Source of the DNA: Paracoccus aeridis
GTDB taxonomy: Bacteria > Pseudomonadota > Alphaproteobacteria > Rhodobacterales > Rhodobacteraceae
Direction: 5' to 3'
Assembly: GCF_004923205.2 (NCBI RefSeq)
Contig: NZ_SELD02000066.1
Location: forward strand, 144,501-208,500
Length of the DNA: 64,000 nucleotides
The position numbers and the translations under genes were made by a program. Below, piece after piece: positions 18,212 through 28,007 of this stretch. The notes beneath the pieces are model-generated. The model saw nothing but the letters and a program-made list of their open reading frames with translations. It made no database searches and was not told the origin of the DNA. Each line of letters begins with the position of its first letter. Positions within the stretch are counted from its first letter, which is position 1.

Positions 18212-19099
18212 ATGCCCATGATTTTCGGTATCCCCGTCCAGGCGCTGATGGGGCAGTTGCTCGTCGGCCTGATCAACGGGTCGTTCTACGCGCTGCTGTC
18301 GCTGGGACTGGCGGTGATCTTCGGCCTGCTGCGCGTCATCAACTTCGCGCATGGCGCGCAGTACATGCTGGGCGCCTTCGTGGCGCTTCTGGTGCAGACG
18401 TGGCTGGGGCTGAACTACTGGTTCGCGCTGATCCTCGCGCCGCTGATCGTGGGGGCGTTCGGCGCGCTGGTGGAACGCTCGATGCTGTCGCGGCTCTACA
18501 AGCTGGACCATCTCTACGGGCTCCTGTTCACCTTCGGCCTCGCGCTGACGCTCGAGGGGCTGTTCCGCTGGCAGTTCGGCGCGTCGGGGCAACCCTACGC
18601 CCCGCCGCCCGCGCTGACCGGCGGCGTGAACCTGGGCTTCATGTTCCTGCCGCTCTATCGCGGCTGGGTCGTGGTGGCGTCGCTGGTGATCTGCCTCGCC
18701 GTCTGGGCGCTGATCGAGAAGACGCGGCTGGGCGCGACGCTGCGCGCGGCGACCGAGAACCCGGTCATGGTGCAGAGCTTCGGGATCAACGTGCCGATGC
18801 TGCTGACGCTGACCTACGCGCTCGGCGCGGGGCTGGCGGCGCTGGCGGGCGTGCTGGCCGCGCCGATCTACCAGGTGTCGCCGCTGATGGGGTCGAACAT
18901 CATCATCGTCGTGTTCGCGGTGGTCGTGGTCGGCGGCATGGGGTCGATCATGGGGGCGATCGTGACCGGCTACCTGCTGGGCATCGCCGAGGGGCTGACC
19001 AAGGTCTTCTACCCCGAGGCGTCCAACATCGTGATCTTCGTCATCATGGCGATCGTGCTGATCCTGCGCCCGGCAGGCCTGTTCGGAAAGGAAGCCTGA
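18212..19099 (+). CDS. livH: Branched-chain-type ABC transporter permease LivH-like (295 aa)
   Basis: Inner-membrane permease with about eight hydrophobic segments. LivH hallmarks are NGSFYALLSLGLAVIFGLLR at the N-terminus, NFAHGAQYMLGAF, and near the C-terminus GGMGSIMGAIVTGYLLGIAE. Intergenic distances to livF and livM are one base each. The protein forms the channel together with LivM. Confidence 0.93.
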   Translation: MPMIFGIPVQALMGQLLVGLINGSFYALLSLGLAVIFGLLRVINFAHGAQYMLGAFVALLVQTWLGLNYWFALILAPLIVGAFGALVERSMLSRLYKLDHLYGLLFTFGLALTLEGLFRWQFGASGQPYAPPPALTGGVNLGFMFLPLYRGWVVVASLVICLAVWALIEKTRLGATLRAATENPVMVQSFGINVPMLLTLTYALGAGLAALAGVLAAPIYQVSPLMGSNIIIVVFAVVVVGGMGSIMGAIVTGYLLGIAEGLTKVFYPEASNIVIFVIMAIVLILRPAGLFGKEA

Positions 19100-19100
19100 G

Positions 19101-20090
19101 ATGGCCAACCACACGCAAGCGGCCGGCAAGGCCGGGGCCGCCAACGTGGCGCGGCCGCGGGGCGCGGGATGGGTGCTGGTGCTGATCGCGCTGGCGGCCC
19201 TGATCATCGCGCCCTTCGTCTCCTACCCCGTGTTCGTCATGAAGCTGCTCTGCTTCGGCCTGTTCGCGGCGGCGTTCAACCTGCTCCTGGGCTTCACCGG
19301 CCTTCTGTCCTTCGGGCACGCGGCCTTCTTCGGCGGCGCCGCCTACTTCACGGCACATGCCGCGAAGGTCTGGGGCTGGCAGCCCGAATGGGCGATTCTC
19401 ATCGGCGTCGCAGGGGCGGCGCTCCTCGGGCTGGTGATGGGCGCCATCGCGATCCGGCGGCAGGGCATCTACTTCGCCATGATCACGCTGGCGCTGTCGC
19501 AGATGTTCTTCTTCGCCTGCCTGCAGATGCCCTTCACCCATGGCGAGGACGGGATCCAGTCCGTGCCCAAGGGTTCGCTGTTCGGCGTGATCGAACTGAA
19601 CCAGGGCCTGAACATGTACTGGTTCGTCGCCGTCGTCTTCGCGCTTGCGCTGTGGGCGATCTGGCTGATCGTCCATTCGCCCTACGGCATGATCCTGAAG
19701 GCGATCCGCGAGAACGAGCAGCGGGCGATCTCGCTCGGCTACTCGGTCGCGCGCTACAAGCTGGGCGCGTTCGTGATGTCGGCGGCCTTCGCGGGCCTCG
19801 CCGGCGGGATGAAGGCGCTGGTGATGGAATTCGCGACCCTCACCGACGTGGCGTGGCAGATGTCGGGCGAGGTGATCCTGATGACGCTTCTGGGCGGAAT
19901 CGGAACGATGGCCGGCCCGATCGTCGGCGCGGGCGTCATCATCGCGCTGCAGAACCGGCTGGCCACGTCGGACGTGCCGGTCACGGTCGTCACCGGGATC
20001 GTCTTCATGATCTGCGTCCTGCTGTTCCGGCGCGGCATCGTGGGCGAGCTTGCCGACACCCGGCTGGGCCGCATGCTCGGGCTGCGCTGA
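19101..20090 (+). CDS. livM: Branched-chain-type ABC transporter permease LivM-like (329 aa)
   Basis: Second permease. It has an Ala/Gly-rich cytoplasmic N-terminus and then about ten membrane segments. LivM-type motifs include LLGFTGLLSFGHAAFFGGAAY, the coupling-loop region AIRENEQRAISLGY, and GGIGTMAGPIVGAGVI. It is the last gene of the importer operon (two binding proteins, livG, livF, livH, livM). Confidence 0.93.
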   Translation: MANHTQAAGKAGAANVARPRGAGWVLVLIALAALIIAPFVSYPVFVMKLLCFGLFAAAFNLLLGFTGLLSFGHAAFFGGAAYFTAHAAKVWGWQPEWAILIGVAGAALLGLVMGAIAIRRQGIYFAMITLALSQMFFFACLQMPFTHGEDGIQSVPKGSLFGVIELNQGLNMYWFVAVVFALALWAIWLIVHSPYGMILKAIRENEQRAISLGYSVARYKLGAFVMSAAFAGLAGGMKALVMEFATLTDVAWQMSGEVILMTLLGGIGTMAGPIVGAGVIIALQNRLATSDVPVTVVTGIVFMICVLLFRRGIVGELADTRLGRMLGLR

Positions 20091-20188
20091 CAGCCAGCCC
20101 CGGCCTGCCCGCAAGGACGGCAGCAACGATGTTGCCTTTCGGCAGGACGGGGACCACACAGGTCAACAGGGTATCTGGGGAGGAACTC

Positions 20189-21151
20189 ATGTCATTCTTC
20201 ACGTCGCGGCTTGCGGCCGCGTGCATCGCCGTCGCGGCGATGGTCTCGCCCGCGGTGGGGCAGGATCTGGAACTGAGCATCATCGCCCCGGCGGGCGCGG
20301 GCGGCGGCTGGGATGCGGCCGCGCGCGCGCTGCAGGACGCGATGGTCAAGTCGGGCAACGCCCGCAGCGTGCAGGTGCAGAACGTGCCGGGCGCGGGCGG
20401 AACCGTGGGGCTGGCGCAGTTCGCGCAGTCCGCGCGCGGGTCCGATGACCAGCTGCTGGTCGGCGGGATCACCATGGTCGGCGCGATCCTGACCAACAAC
20501 TCGCCGGTCGACCTGAGCAGCGTCACCCCGCTCGCGCGGCTGACCGGCGACCCGCTGGTCGTGGTGGTGCCGAAGGCATCGCCCGACCAGACGCTCGCGG
20601 ACCTGACCGCCGCGATCAAGGGCGATGTCGCGAACACGATCTGGGCCGGCGGATCGGCCGGCGGCGCCGACCACATCCTGGCCGCGCTGATCACGCAGGC
20701 TGCGGGCGCGGACCCGTCCAAGGTCAACTACGTCGCCTATTCGGGCGGCGGCGAGGCGCTGGCCGCGATGCTCGGCGGGCAGGTCACGGCCGGGATCTCG
20801 GGCTACGGCGAATGGCAGGGCCAGATCGAATCCGGCGACCTCCGCGCGCTGGCCATTTCCTACCCCGAGCCGATCGAGGGGATCGCCGCGCAACCGCTCA
20901 AGGCGCAGGGCGTCGATGTCGAGCTGGTGAACTGGCGCGGCGTGTTCGCGGGGCCGGACATCCCGGACGAGACGAAGGCTGCGCTGTCCACCGCCATCGC
21001 CAACACCGTGAAGTCGCCCGAGTGGCAGGAAATCCTGAAGGCGCGCGGCTGGACCGACTACTACGCGCCCGCCGACGAGTTCGCGACCTTCATCGCGTCC
21101 GAGAACGAGCGCGTCGGCGCGACCCTGCGCGCCATCGGGCTGGCGAAGTAA
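20189..21151 (+). CDS. tctC: Tripartite tricarboxylate transporter substrate-binding protein TctC-like (320 aa)
   Basis: Periplasmic receptor of a TTT system, the citrate/tricarboxylate class. The start ATG follows GGGGAGGAACTC, and the signal peptide is cleaved near PAVGQD. The mature domain begins LELSIIAPAGAGGGWDAAAR, with the conserved NVPGAGGTVGLAQ and a later ISGYGEWQGQIESG. It is followed by tctB, tctA and an aconitase-family gene, which supports a tricarboxylate ligand. TctC proteins as a class bind many carboxylates, so the ligand remains inference. Confidence 0.92.
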   Translation: MSFFTSRLAAACIAVAAMVSPAVGQDLELSIIAPAGAGGGWDAAARALQDAMVKSGNARSVQVQNVPGAGGTVGLAQFAQSARGSDDQLLVGGITMVGAILTNNSPVDLSSVTPLARLTGDPLVVVVPKASPDQTLADLTAAIKGDVANTIWAGGSAGGADHILAALITQAAGADPSKVNYVAYSGGGEALAAMLGGQVTAGISGYGEWQGQIESGDLRALAISYPEPIEGIAAQPLKAQGVDVELVNWRGVFAGPDIPDETKAALSTAIANTVKSPEWQEILKARGWTDYYAPADEFATFIASENERVGATLRAIGLAK

Positions 21152-21157
21152 CGATCC

Positions 21158-21185
21158 GGGGGACGCGGAGGTCATCCGCGCCCCC
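21158..21185 (+). other. Strong hairpin between tctC and tctB
   Basis: GGGGG, a bulged A, then CGCGGA (21158-21169) pair with TCCGCG and CCCCC (21175-21185) around GGTCA, a stem of 11 bp. It sits 6 nt after the tctC stop and resembles the hairpin behind the Liv binding-protein gene. A role in raising receptor over membrane subunit expression is plausible. Confidence 0.55.
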
Positions 21186-21208
21186 CGCCCATCTCGGGGG
21201 TTCACGCA

Positions 21209-21679
21209 ATGCAGCCGCCTGCCCGCACGGGGTTCCACCGCCCCACCCTCATCATCGGCGTGGGCCTGTTCGCGCTGGCCGCGGTCACGTGGTTCGACGC
21301 GCGGTCGATGACGATCCGGGCCAACTACGGCATGGGTGCGGACGCCGCGTCCTACTTTGTCGCGGCGTTCCTCGGCGTCCTCGGCGCGGGCCATCTGATC
21401 GCCGCGATGCGGCCGGGCATCCGCGCCGACGACACCGACTGGGCGGGGGTCGGCTGGGTGCTGCTGGCGCTCGTCGGGCTGATCGGGTCGATCTGGATGG
21501 GCGCGGGGTTCATCATCGGCTCGACGCTTCTTTTCGCCTTCACCGCGCGGTCCTTCGGACGCCGGGCGCTGCTCGCAGACCTGCTGATCGGGCTGGCCCT
21601 GTCCACGTTGATCTTCCTTCTGTTCAACAAGCTCCTGCAACTGGCCCTGCCGGCGGGTCCGCTGGAACGTCTGTTCTGA
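21209..21679 (+). CDS. tctB: Tripartite tricarboxylate transporter small membrane subunit TctB-like (156 aa)
   Basis: Small integral membrane protein with four predicted hydrophobic segments (roughly residues 12-28, 48-64, 78-110 and 122-146). Size and position between tctC and tctA identify it more than any motif does. TctB pairs with TctA in the inner membrane and is needed for transport in characterised systems. Confidence 0.88.
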   Translation: MQPPARTGFHRPTLIIGVGLFALAAVTWFDARSMTIRANYGMGADAASYFVAAFLGVLGAGHLIAAMRPGIRADDTDWAGVGWVLLALVGLIGSIWMGAGFIIGSTLLFAFTARSFGRRALLADLLIGLALSTLIFLLFNKLLQLALPAGPLERLF

Positions 21680-21686
21680 GGTCGCC

Positions 21687-23186
21687 ATGGACGCGCTGAC
21701 GCAGCTTTTCCACGGGTTCGGCGCGGCGATCCTGCCCATGAACCTGCTGTTCGCCGCCATCGGCGTCCTTCTGGGCACGGCCGTCGGCGTCCTGCCCGGC
21801 ATCGGCCCGGCGCTGACCGTGGCGCTCCTGCTGCCCGTCACCTTCCAGCTAGACCCGGGCGGCTCGCTCATCATGTTCGCGGGCATCTACTACGGCGGCA
21901 TGTACGGCGGCTCGACCACCGCGATCCTCCTGAACACGCCGGGCGAGGCCGCGTCGGTCGTGACCGCGCTGGAAGGCAACCGCATGGCCCGCAGCGGCCG
22001 GGGCGGACCGGCGCTGGCCACCGCGGCGCTGGGGTCGTTCGTGGCCGCGCTGATCGCCACGGCCGGGCTCGCCTTCCTCGCGCCCTGGCTCGTCAAGGTC
22101 GCGGTCCGGTTCGGGCCGTGGGACTATTTCGGGCTCATGCTCATCGCCTTCGTCACCGTGTCGGCCACGTTCGGATCGTCGCCCCTGCGCGGGCTGACCA
22201 GCCTCGCGCTCGGCCTGTGGCTGGGGCTGATCGGGATCGACCAGCTCACGGGGCAGACGCGGCTGACCTTCGGCGTCCCCAACCTGTTCGACGGGATCGA
22301 GGTCACGACGCTGGCCGTGGGCCTGTTCGCGATCGGCGAGGCGCTCCACGTCGTCTCGCGCCACGCCTTCGCGCCGGAAAAGCCGATCCCGATCAAGGGC
22401 TCGGTCTGGATGACGCGGAAGGACTGGGGCCGGTCGTGGAAACCCTGGCTGCGCGGTGCCGCGATCGGCTTTCCGATCGGCGCGCTACCGGCGGGCGGGG
22501 CCGAGATCCCGACCTTCCTCAGCTACACCGCCGAGCGCAAGCTGTCGCGCCACCCCGAGGAGTTCGGCACCGGTGCGATCGAGGGCGTGGCGGGACCGGA
22601 GGCCGCGAACAACGCATCCGCCGCCGGGTCGCTGGTGCCGCTGCTGACGCTGGGTCTGCCAACCTCGGCCACGGCCGCGGTGATGCTCGCGGGCTTCCAG
22701 CAGTACAACATCCAGCCGGGGCCGCTGCTGTTCGTCCAGCACGCGGACCTCGTCTGGGCGCTGATCGCGTCGCTCTTCATCGCGAACGTCATGCTGCTGG
22801 TCCTGAACCTGCCGCTGGTCGGGCTGTGGGTGCAGCTGCTGAAGATCCCGATGCCGTGGCTTTACGCGGGCATCCTGGTGTTCGCGACGATGGGCACGAT
22901 CGCGGCGAACCCTTCCGTCGTGGAACTGCTGCTGCTGTCGGGCTTCGGCGTCCTGGGCTTCATCATGCGACGATACGACTATCCCGTCGCGCCCGTGATC
23001 GTGGGCCTAATCCTCGGCCCGATGGCCGACAGCCAGCTGAGGCGGGCGCTGCAGATGAGCCTCGGCGATCCGATGGTGCTGTTCCGCCACCCCGGATCGG
23101 CCATCATGATCGTGATCGCGGCCCTTGCCCTGCTGGCCCCGTTCCTGTTCCGCGGCCTCGCGGCGCTGCGCAAGGAAGAGGACTGA
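21687..23186 (+). CDS. tctA: Tripartite tricarboxylate transporter large permease TctA-like (499 aa)
   Basis: Large permease with about twelve membrane segments. TctA hallmarks are [20 protein letters not shown] near the N-terminus, [34 protein letters not shown], and the second-half repeat [20 protein letters not shown] with [20 protein letters not shown]. It transports the substrate delivered by TctC, driven by an ion gradient. The stop is 18 nt before the aconitase-family gene, so all four genes are likely co-transcribed. Confidence 0.93.
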   Translation: MDALTQLFHGFGAAILPMNLLFAAIGVLLGTAVGVLPGIGPALTVALLLPVTFQLDPGGSLIMFAGIYYGGMYGGSTTAILLNTPGEAASVVTALEGNRMARSGRGGPALATAALGSFVAALIATAGLAFLAPWLVKVAVRFGPWDYFGLMLIAFVTVSATFGSSPLRGLTSLALGLWLGLIGIDQLTGQTRLTFGVPNLFDGIEVTTLAVGLFAIGEALHVVSRHAFAPEKPIPIKGSVWMTRKDWGRSWKPWLRGAAIGFPIGALPAGGAEIPTFLSYTAERKLSRHPEEFGTGAIEGVAGPEAANNASAAGSLVPLLTLGLPTSATAAVMLAGFQQYNIQPGPLLFVQHADLVWALIASLFIANVMLLVLNLPLVGLWVQLLKIPMPWLYAGILVFATMGTIAANPSVVELLLLSGFGVLGFIMRRYDYPVAPVIVGLILGPMADSQLRRALQMSLGDPMVLFRHPGSAIMIVIAALALLAPFLFRGLAALRKEED

Positions 23187-23204
23187 CCCGAAAGGGCACC
23201 GCCG

Positions 23205-25778
23205 ATGGAGTTCGAGACCGAACTGTCGCTGGGTGGCACCCGCCACCGGATCATCGACCTGCCCGCCGCAGCGGCGGGCCGGATCGGGCGGATGCCGCAC
23301 ATCCACCGCATCCTGCTGGAAAACGTGCTGCGAACCGGGGGAAAGGACGCCCGCGCCGCCCGTTCCGCGATCATGGCGGCGCTCGACGGCCCGTCCGACG
23401 CGGAAATCCCGTTCCTGCCCGGGCGCGTCCTGATGCACGACACCACCTGCGGCCCGGCGCTGGTGGACATCGCGGCGATGCGTTCGACGCTGGCCGAGGC
23501 CGGGTTCGACCCGCGCCTGCTGAACCCCGTGCTGCCGGTGGACGTATCCACGGACCATTCGCTCGCGGTCGATTTCTTCGGCGGGCGCGGGGCGATGGAA
23601 CGCAACCTTGCCAACGAATACCGCCGCAACGGCGAACGCTACCGCTTCATGAAGTGGGCGACCGCCGCGCTCGACGGGTTCCGCGTGCATCCGCCCGGCA
23701 CGGGGATCATGCACACGCTGAACCTCGAACGCCTCGCGACCGTGGTGGCGGCGCGCGACGGCTGGCTGATGCCCGACGCGATGATCGGCACCGACAGCCA
23801 CACGCCGATGATCAACGGGCTCGGCGTCCTGGGCTGGGGCGTCGGCGGGATCGAGGCGGAAAGCGTCTTCTTCGGCATGCCCGTGATGCTGCGGGTGCCC
23901 GACGTGGTGGGGGTGCGCCTGACGGGCCGGCTGCGTGAAGGCGTGACGGCGACCGACCTTGCGCTGACCGTCACGGAACGGCTGCGCCGGATCGACCTGT
24001 CCGACCGCTTCGTGGAGTTCTTCGGGCCGGGCGTGTCCACGCTGTCGGCCGGGGACCGGGCCGCGGTCGCCAACATGGCGCCAGAGTTCGGGGCGAACAC
24101 CGGCTTCTTCCCGGTGGACGCGGCCGTGCTGGACTACCTGGCCGCGACGGGGCGCGACCTCGCCCTGATCGAGCGCGTCGGCGCCTACTGCCGCAGGCAG
24201 GGCCTGTGGTTCGACCCCGACGAGATGCCCGCGTTCCCCCAGGTGGTCGAACTGGACCTCGCTCGGGTCGAGGTCAGCGTCGCGGGCCCCCGCCGCCCGC
24301 AGGACCGCCTGCCCGCATCCGCCACGGCGCAGGGCGCGGCCGCGGTGCGCGGCGCCCCGCCCTGCCATCACGCGGCGGGCGAGGTTCCCGACGGCGCCGT
24401 CGCCATTGCCGCAATCACCAGCTGCACCAACACCACCGACCCGCGGCTGCTGGTCGCCGCCGGTCTCGTCGCGCGCCGCGCCCGCGCGCTGGGGCTGGCG
24501 CCGCCTCCCTGGGTCAAGACATCGCTCGCCCCCGGATCGCCCACCGCCCGGCGCTACCTGGAACGCGCGGGGCTGCTGGACGACCTGGAGGCGGTAGGCT
24601 TCGGCATCGTGGGCTTCGGCTGCACCACCTGCATCGGCAACTCGGGCGACCTGACCCCGGCCTCGGCCGAGGCGCTGGCCGACGGGCGGTTGCAGGCGGC
24701 GGTGCTGTCGGGCAACCGGAACTTTCCCGGCCGGGTCCACCCGCAGCTGGAAGCGGGGTTCCTCGCCTCGCCGCCGCTGGTCGTGGCCTTCGCGCTCGCG
24801 GGCGACGTCGAGCGCGACATCCTGCGCGACGACATCGCGCCGGGCGTGCGGCTGGCCGACCTGTGGCCCACGGGGGCCGAGATCGACGCGGCGCTGGCCG
24901 CCGGCGCCGACCCCCGCGATTTCGCCGCCGCCTATGACGAGGCCGAGGCAAGCCGCCTGTGGTCCGACCTCGACGCGCCCGCGACCGCGCTGTTCCCGTG
25001 GGACGAGGCGTCCACCTACATCCGCCGCCCGCCCTTCGCCTCTGCAGGCGACGGAACCAGGCTTGGCCGCTACACCGCCCGGCCCCTGCTGGTGCTGGGC
25101 GACGACATCACGACCGACCACATCTCGCCCGCAGGCGCGATCCCCGCGTCGGGCGAGGCGGGGCGCTGGCTGACCGCGCGCGGCGAGAACCCGCGCGACC
25201 TCAACGTCTTCTCGTCCCGTCGCGGCAACTGGGAGGTGATGCTGCGCGGGCTCTACACCAACCGCAACGTGGTGAACCTGCTCGCAGAGGGCATCCCGCC
25301 CGGCGCCACCGTGACGCCCGGCGGCGACGTGCTGCCCCTGTGGCAAGCCGCCGCGCGCTACCGCGACGCGGGCGAGCCGGTCGTGATCGTCGCGGGGGAA
25401 CGCTACGGCATGGGGTCGTCGCGCGACTGGGCCGCGAAGGGCGCGGCGCTGCTGGGCGCGCGCGCGGTGCTGGCGTCGAGCTTCGAACGCATCCACCGCG
25501 CCAACCTGATCGGCATGGGCGTCCTGCCCCTGCGCCTGGCCGAAGGCGTGACGCCGCAGATGCTGGCGCTGACGGTCCACGACCTGGTCGAGATCGACGC
25601 CGACCCCGCCCGCATCAGACCCCGCGCCCCGGTGCCCGTCACCATCCGCCACGAAGACGGCCGCACCGCCCGCTTCACCGGGACCGCAGCGATCGAGACC
25701 TCGCTGGAGGTCGAGACGCTGCGGCGGGGCGGGCTGCTGCCGCTGATCCTGAAGCGGGTGATGGGCGCGGCCGGCTGA
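23205..25778 (+). CDS. Aconitase-family [4Fe-4S] hydratase next to tct genes (857 aa)
   Basis: Full-length member of the AcnA/IRP branch. The Fe-S cysteines sit in SCTNT (first ligand, around residue 407) and GCTTCIGNSG (about 470-480). Active-site residues are seen in GTDSHTPMINGLGVLGWGVGG, and the swivel-domain substrate motif is ERYGMGSSRDWAAKG. At 857 residues it is shorter than housekeeping AcnA (about 890). Position behind tctCBA suggests it converts the imported acid (citrate, isocitrate, aconitate or a methylated analogue). AcnD-type 2-methylcitrate dehydratase is an alternative, but no prp genes are near. Substrate is open. Confidence 0.9.
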   Translation: MEFETELSLGGTRHRIIDLPAAAAGRIGRMPHIHRILLENVLRTGGKDARAARSAIMAALDGPSDAEIPFLPGRVLMHDTTCGPALVDIAAMRSTLAEAGFDPRLLNPVLPVDVSTDHSLAVDFFGGRGAMERNLANEYRRNGERYRFMKWATAALDGFRVHPPGTGIMHTLNLERLATVVAARDGWLMPDAMIGTDSHTPMINGLGVLGWGVGGIEAESVFFGMPVMLRVPDVVGVRLTGRLREGVTATDLALTVTERLRRIDLSDRFVEFFGPGVSTLSAGDRAAVANMAPEFGANTGFFPVDAAVLDYLAATGRDLALIERVGAYCRRQGLWFDPDEMPAFPQVVELDLARVEVSVAGPRRPQDRLPASATAQGAAAVRGAPPCHHAAGEVPDGAVAIAAITSCTNTTDPRLLVAAGLVARRARALGLAPPPWVKTSLAPGSPTARRYLERAGLLDDLEAVGFGIVGFGCTTCIGNSGDLTPASAEALADGRLQAAVLSGNRNFPGRVHPQLEAGFLASPPLVVAFALAGDVERDILRDDIAPGVRLADLWPTGAEIDAALAAGADPRDFAAAYDEAEASRLWSDLDAPATALFPWDEASTYIRRPPFASAGDGTRLGRYTARPLLVLGDDITTDHISPAGAIPASGEAGRWLTARGENPRDLNVFSSRRGNWEVMLRGLYTNRNVVNLLAEGIPPGATVTPGGDVLPLWQAAARYRDAGEPVVIVAGERYGMGSSRDWAAKGAALLGARAVLASSFERIHRANLIGMGVLPLRLAEGVTPQMLALTVHDLVEIDADPARIRPRAPVPVTIRHEDGRTARFTGTAAIETSLEVETLRRGGLLPLILKRVMGAAG

Positions 25779-25793
25779 GGCCGCGCCCCACCC

Positions 25794-28007
25794 TCAGCCC
25801 AGCTTTTCCAGCACCTTGTCCAGCGTCACCGGGAAGCTGCGGAAACGGTGGCCGGTGGCGTTCGCGATTGCGTTCACGATCGCCCCCGCCGTCCCGCAGC
25901 AGGCAAGCTCGCCGATGCCCTTGGCCTGCATCGGGTTGGCGTAAGGGTCGCGGTCGTCGAGGAACTCGATGTCGATATGCGGCACGTCGAGGTTCGCGGG
26001 GACGTGGTATTCCGCGAGATCCCGGTTCACGAAGCTGCCGTCGCGGGCGTCCGTCTCGACCTTCTCGTGCAGCGCCTGGCCGATCCCGAAGATCATGCCG
26101 CCGATGCATTGCGACCGCGCCGTCTTGGCGTTCAGGATGCGGCCACACGCAAATGTCGCGGCCAGGCGGCGGACATGCACCTCGCCGGTGACGCTGCTGA
26201 CCGCGACCTCGGCGAACTGCGCGCCCCACGACGCCTGCTGGTGGCCAAGCGAGGTCAGCCCCTTCTTGATCGTGCCGGTGCCCTGCAGCGTGTCGCCCGC
26301 CAGCACCTCCGCCAGGGTGCGCCTGCGGTTCTCGGCGATGGCGTAGCCGTCCTTCAGGGTCAGCTCGTCGGGGTCGCACTCCATCCGCTTGGCAAGCTTC
26401 TGGCGCACGGCCTTGGCGGCCAGCATGACCGAGCTGCCCGACGACGCCGCGCCGAACGATCCCCCCGAACCGGACGACTGCGGCAGGTCGCTGTCGCCCA
26501 GCACGGTCGTCACGCGGTCGGCGGGCAGGCCCAGCACCTCGGCCGCGATCTGCGTGAGGATCGAATAGCTGCCGGTGCCGATGTCGGTCATGTCGGTTTC
26601 CACCCGCGCGGTGCCGTCCGGCAGCAGGATGACGCGGGCCGTGCTGGGTTCGAGCATGTTGACCCGGATCGCCGACGTCACGCCCATGCCGATCAGCCAT
26701 TCCCCCTCGCGCCGCGCGCCCGGCGCCTGCCGGTTATGCCAGCCGAAGCTTTCCGCGCCGCGCCTGAGGCAGTCGGCCAGCCGGTGGCTGCTGAAGGGCC
26801 GGCCCGAGGACGGGTCCTTCTCGGGGATGTTCCGCAGCCGGAACTCCACCGGGTCGATGCCGGCGGCGTGGGCCAGCTCGTCCATCGCGGCCTCGGTCAC
26901 GGGCACGCCGATCGCCTCGCCCGGCGCGCGCATCGAGCCGGCGCAGGTGATGTTCAGGCGGCCGACATGGTGGCCGATCTTGCGGTTCTCGCCCTCATAG
27001 GTGAAGGGCGTGGCCTGGCTCACCGGCTCGCTGAAGGTTTCCGCGGGCAGGTTCGACACCCATGCCTCGTGTCCCACGCCGGTCATGCGGCCCTCGGCGT
27101 CGCAGGACAGACGCACGCGCTGGCGGCTTTCGCTGCGGCGGATCGTCGTCTCGAACTGCTGGCGGCGGTGCAGCGCGACCGCGACCGGGCGCCCCAGCTT
27201 TTGCGCGGCGATGGCGGCGGCGACGCCCTCGTGGCTGATGCCCAGCTTGCTGCCGAAGCCGCCGCCCACGTAGGGCGACAGGATCCGCACCTTCTTGGGG
27301 CTTATCCCCAGCGAATCCGCAAGCTCGGCCTTGTTCGAGCCGAGCATCTGGTAGCTGCCGCGCAGGGTGACGCTGCCGCCGTCCCACCATGCCACGGCCG
27401 CGTGGGGTTCCATCGCCGCGTGGCTCATTGAGGGCGTGTGGTATTCCACGTCGACGGCGAACGCGGCCCCGTCCATCGCGGCGTCGAGGTCGCCCTGCGA
27501 GGATTGCTGCGACCGGGGCGCCTCGTACTTCGCCTCGGCCGGGACGAACACGCCCTTCTCGCTGCGATCGTCGTAGTCGGCGCGCGCCTTGATCGCCGCA
27601 TCCCGCGCCTGCTCGAACGTCTCGGCCACGACCAGCGCGATCGGCTGGCCCTTGTAGAAGATCTCGGCCGGGCCCTGGTAGGGCGCCTTGGAGGCCTGCC
27701 CCTGCGCCGGGTTCCGCAGCATCCGCTTGTCGCGGATCACGGCCAGCACGCCCGGCATGGCGCGCAGCTCGCGCGTGTTGAATCCCGTGACCCAGCCCTT
27801 CGAGATCGAGGACCGGACCAGCCACCCGTAGACGGTCCCGGGCGGGTGGTCCTCGTCGGCGTAGGTCGCGGTGCCGCTGACCTTCAGCGGGCCCTCGGGA
27901 CGGTCCATGGGCGTGCCGATGATCCCCTGCGTGGTGCGGTCCAGCAGGTCTTCCTTGTCGGCAAAGTTCATCCGGTGGCTGAGGCTGACTTCGATCGGTT
28001 CGGACAT
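25794..28007 (-). CDS. paoC: Molybdenum aldehyde oxidoreductase, large (molybdopterin) subunit PaoC-like (737 aa)
   Basis: Xanthine oxidase family catalytic subunit that binds the molybdenum cofactor and hydroxylates aldehydes or related carbonyls. Motifs include PYVGGGFGSKLG, the cofactor contact SMRAPGEA, SGSGGSFGAASSGSSV, and the C-terminal KGIGELACCG holding the conserved catalytic Glu. The start at 28007 follows AAGGAGCCGAGTG; its ATG overlaps the TGA of the FAD subunit. Length matches the three-subunit PaoABC/YagTSR type rather than the longer xanthine dehydrogenase subunits. The actual substrate is not readable. Confidence 0.92.
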   Translation of the reverse strand: MSEPIEVSLSHRMNFADKEDLLDRTTQGIIGTPMDRPEGPLKVSGTATYADEDHPPGTVYGWLVRSSISKGWVTGFNTRELRAMPGVLAVIRDKRMLRNPAQGQASKAPYQGPAEIFYKGQPIALVVAETFEQARDAAIKARADYDDRSEKGVFVPAEAKYEAPRSQQSSQGDLDAAMDGAAFAVDVEYHTPSMSHAAMEPHAAVAWWDGGSVTLRGSYQMLGSNKAELADSLGISPKKVRILSPYVGGGFGSKLGISHEGVAAAIAAQKLGRPVAVALHRRQQFETTIRRSESRQRVRLSCDAEGRMTGVGHEAWVSNLPAETFSEPVSQATPFTYEGENRKIGHHVGRLNITCAGSMRAPGEAIGVPVTEAAMDELAHAAGIDPVEFRLRNIPEKDPSSGRPFSSHRLADCLRRGAESFGWHNRQAPGARREGEWLIGMGVTSAIRVNMLEPSTARVILLPDGTARVETDMTDIGTGSYSILTQIAAEVLGLPADRVTTVLGDSDLPQSSGSGGSFGAASSGSSVMLAAKAVRQKLAKRMECDPDELTLKDGYAIAENRRRTLAEVLAGDTLQGTGTIKKGLTSLGHQQASWGAQFAEVAVSSVTGEVHVRRLAATFACGRILNAKTARSQCIGGMIFGIGQALHEKVETDARDGSFVNRDLAEYHVPANLDVPHIDIEFLDDRDPYANPMQAKGIGELACCGTAGAIVNAIANATGHRFRSFPVTLDKVLEKLG

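Noticed and set aside
23007..25652. 881-codon antisense ORF across the aconitase-family gene
   Set aside because: Composition is Arg/Gly/His-rich with no family resemblance; it is a mirror of a high-GC coding gene. The sense strand carries clear aconitase motifs.
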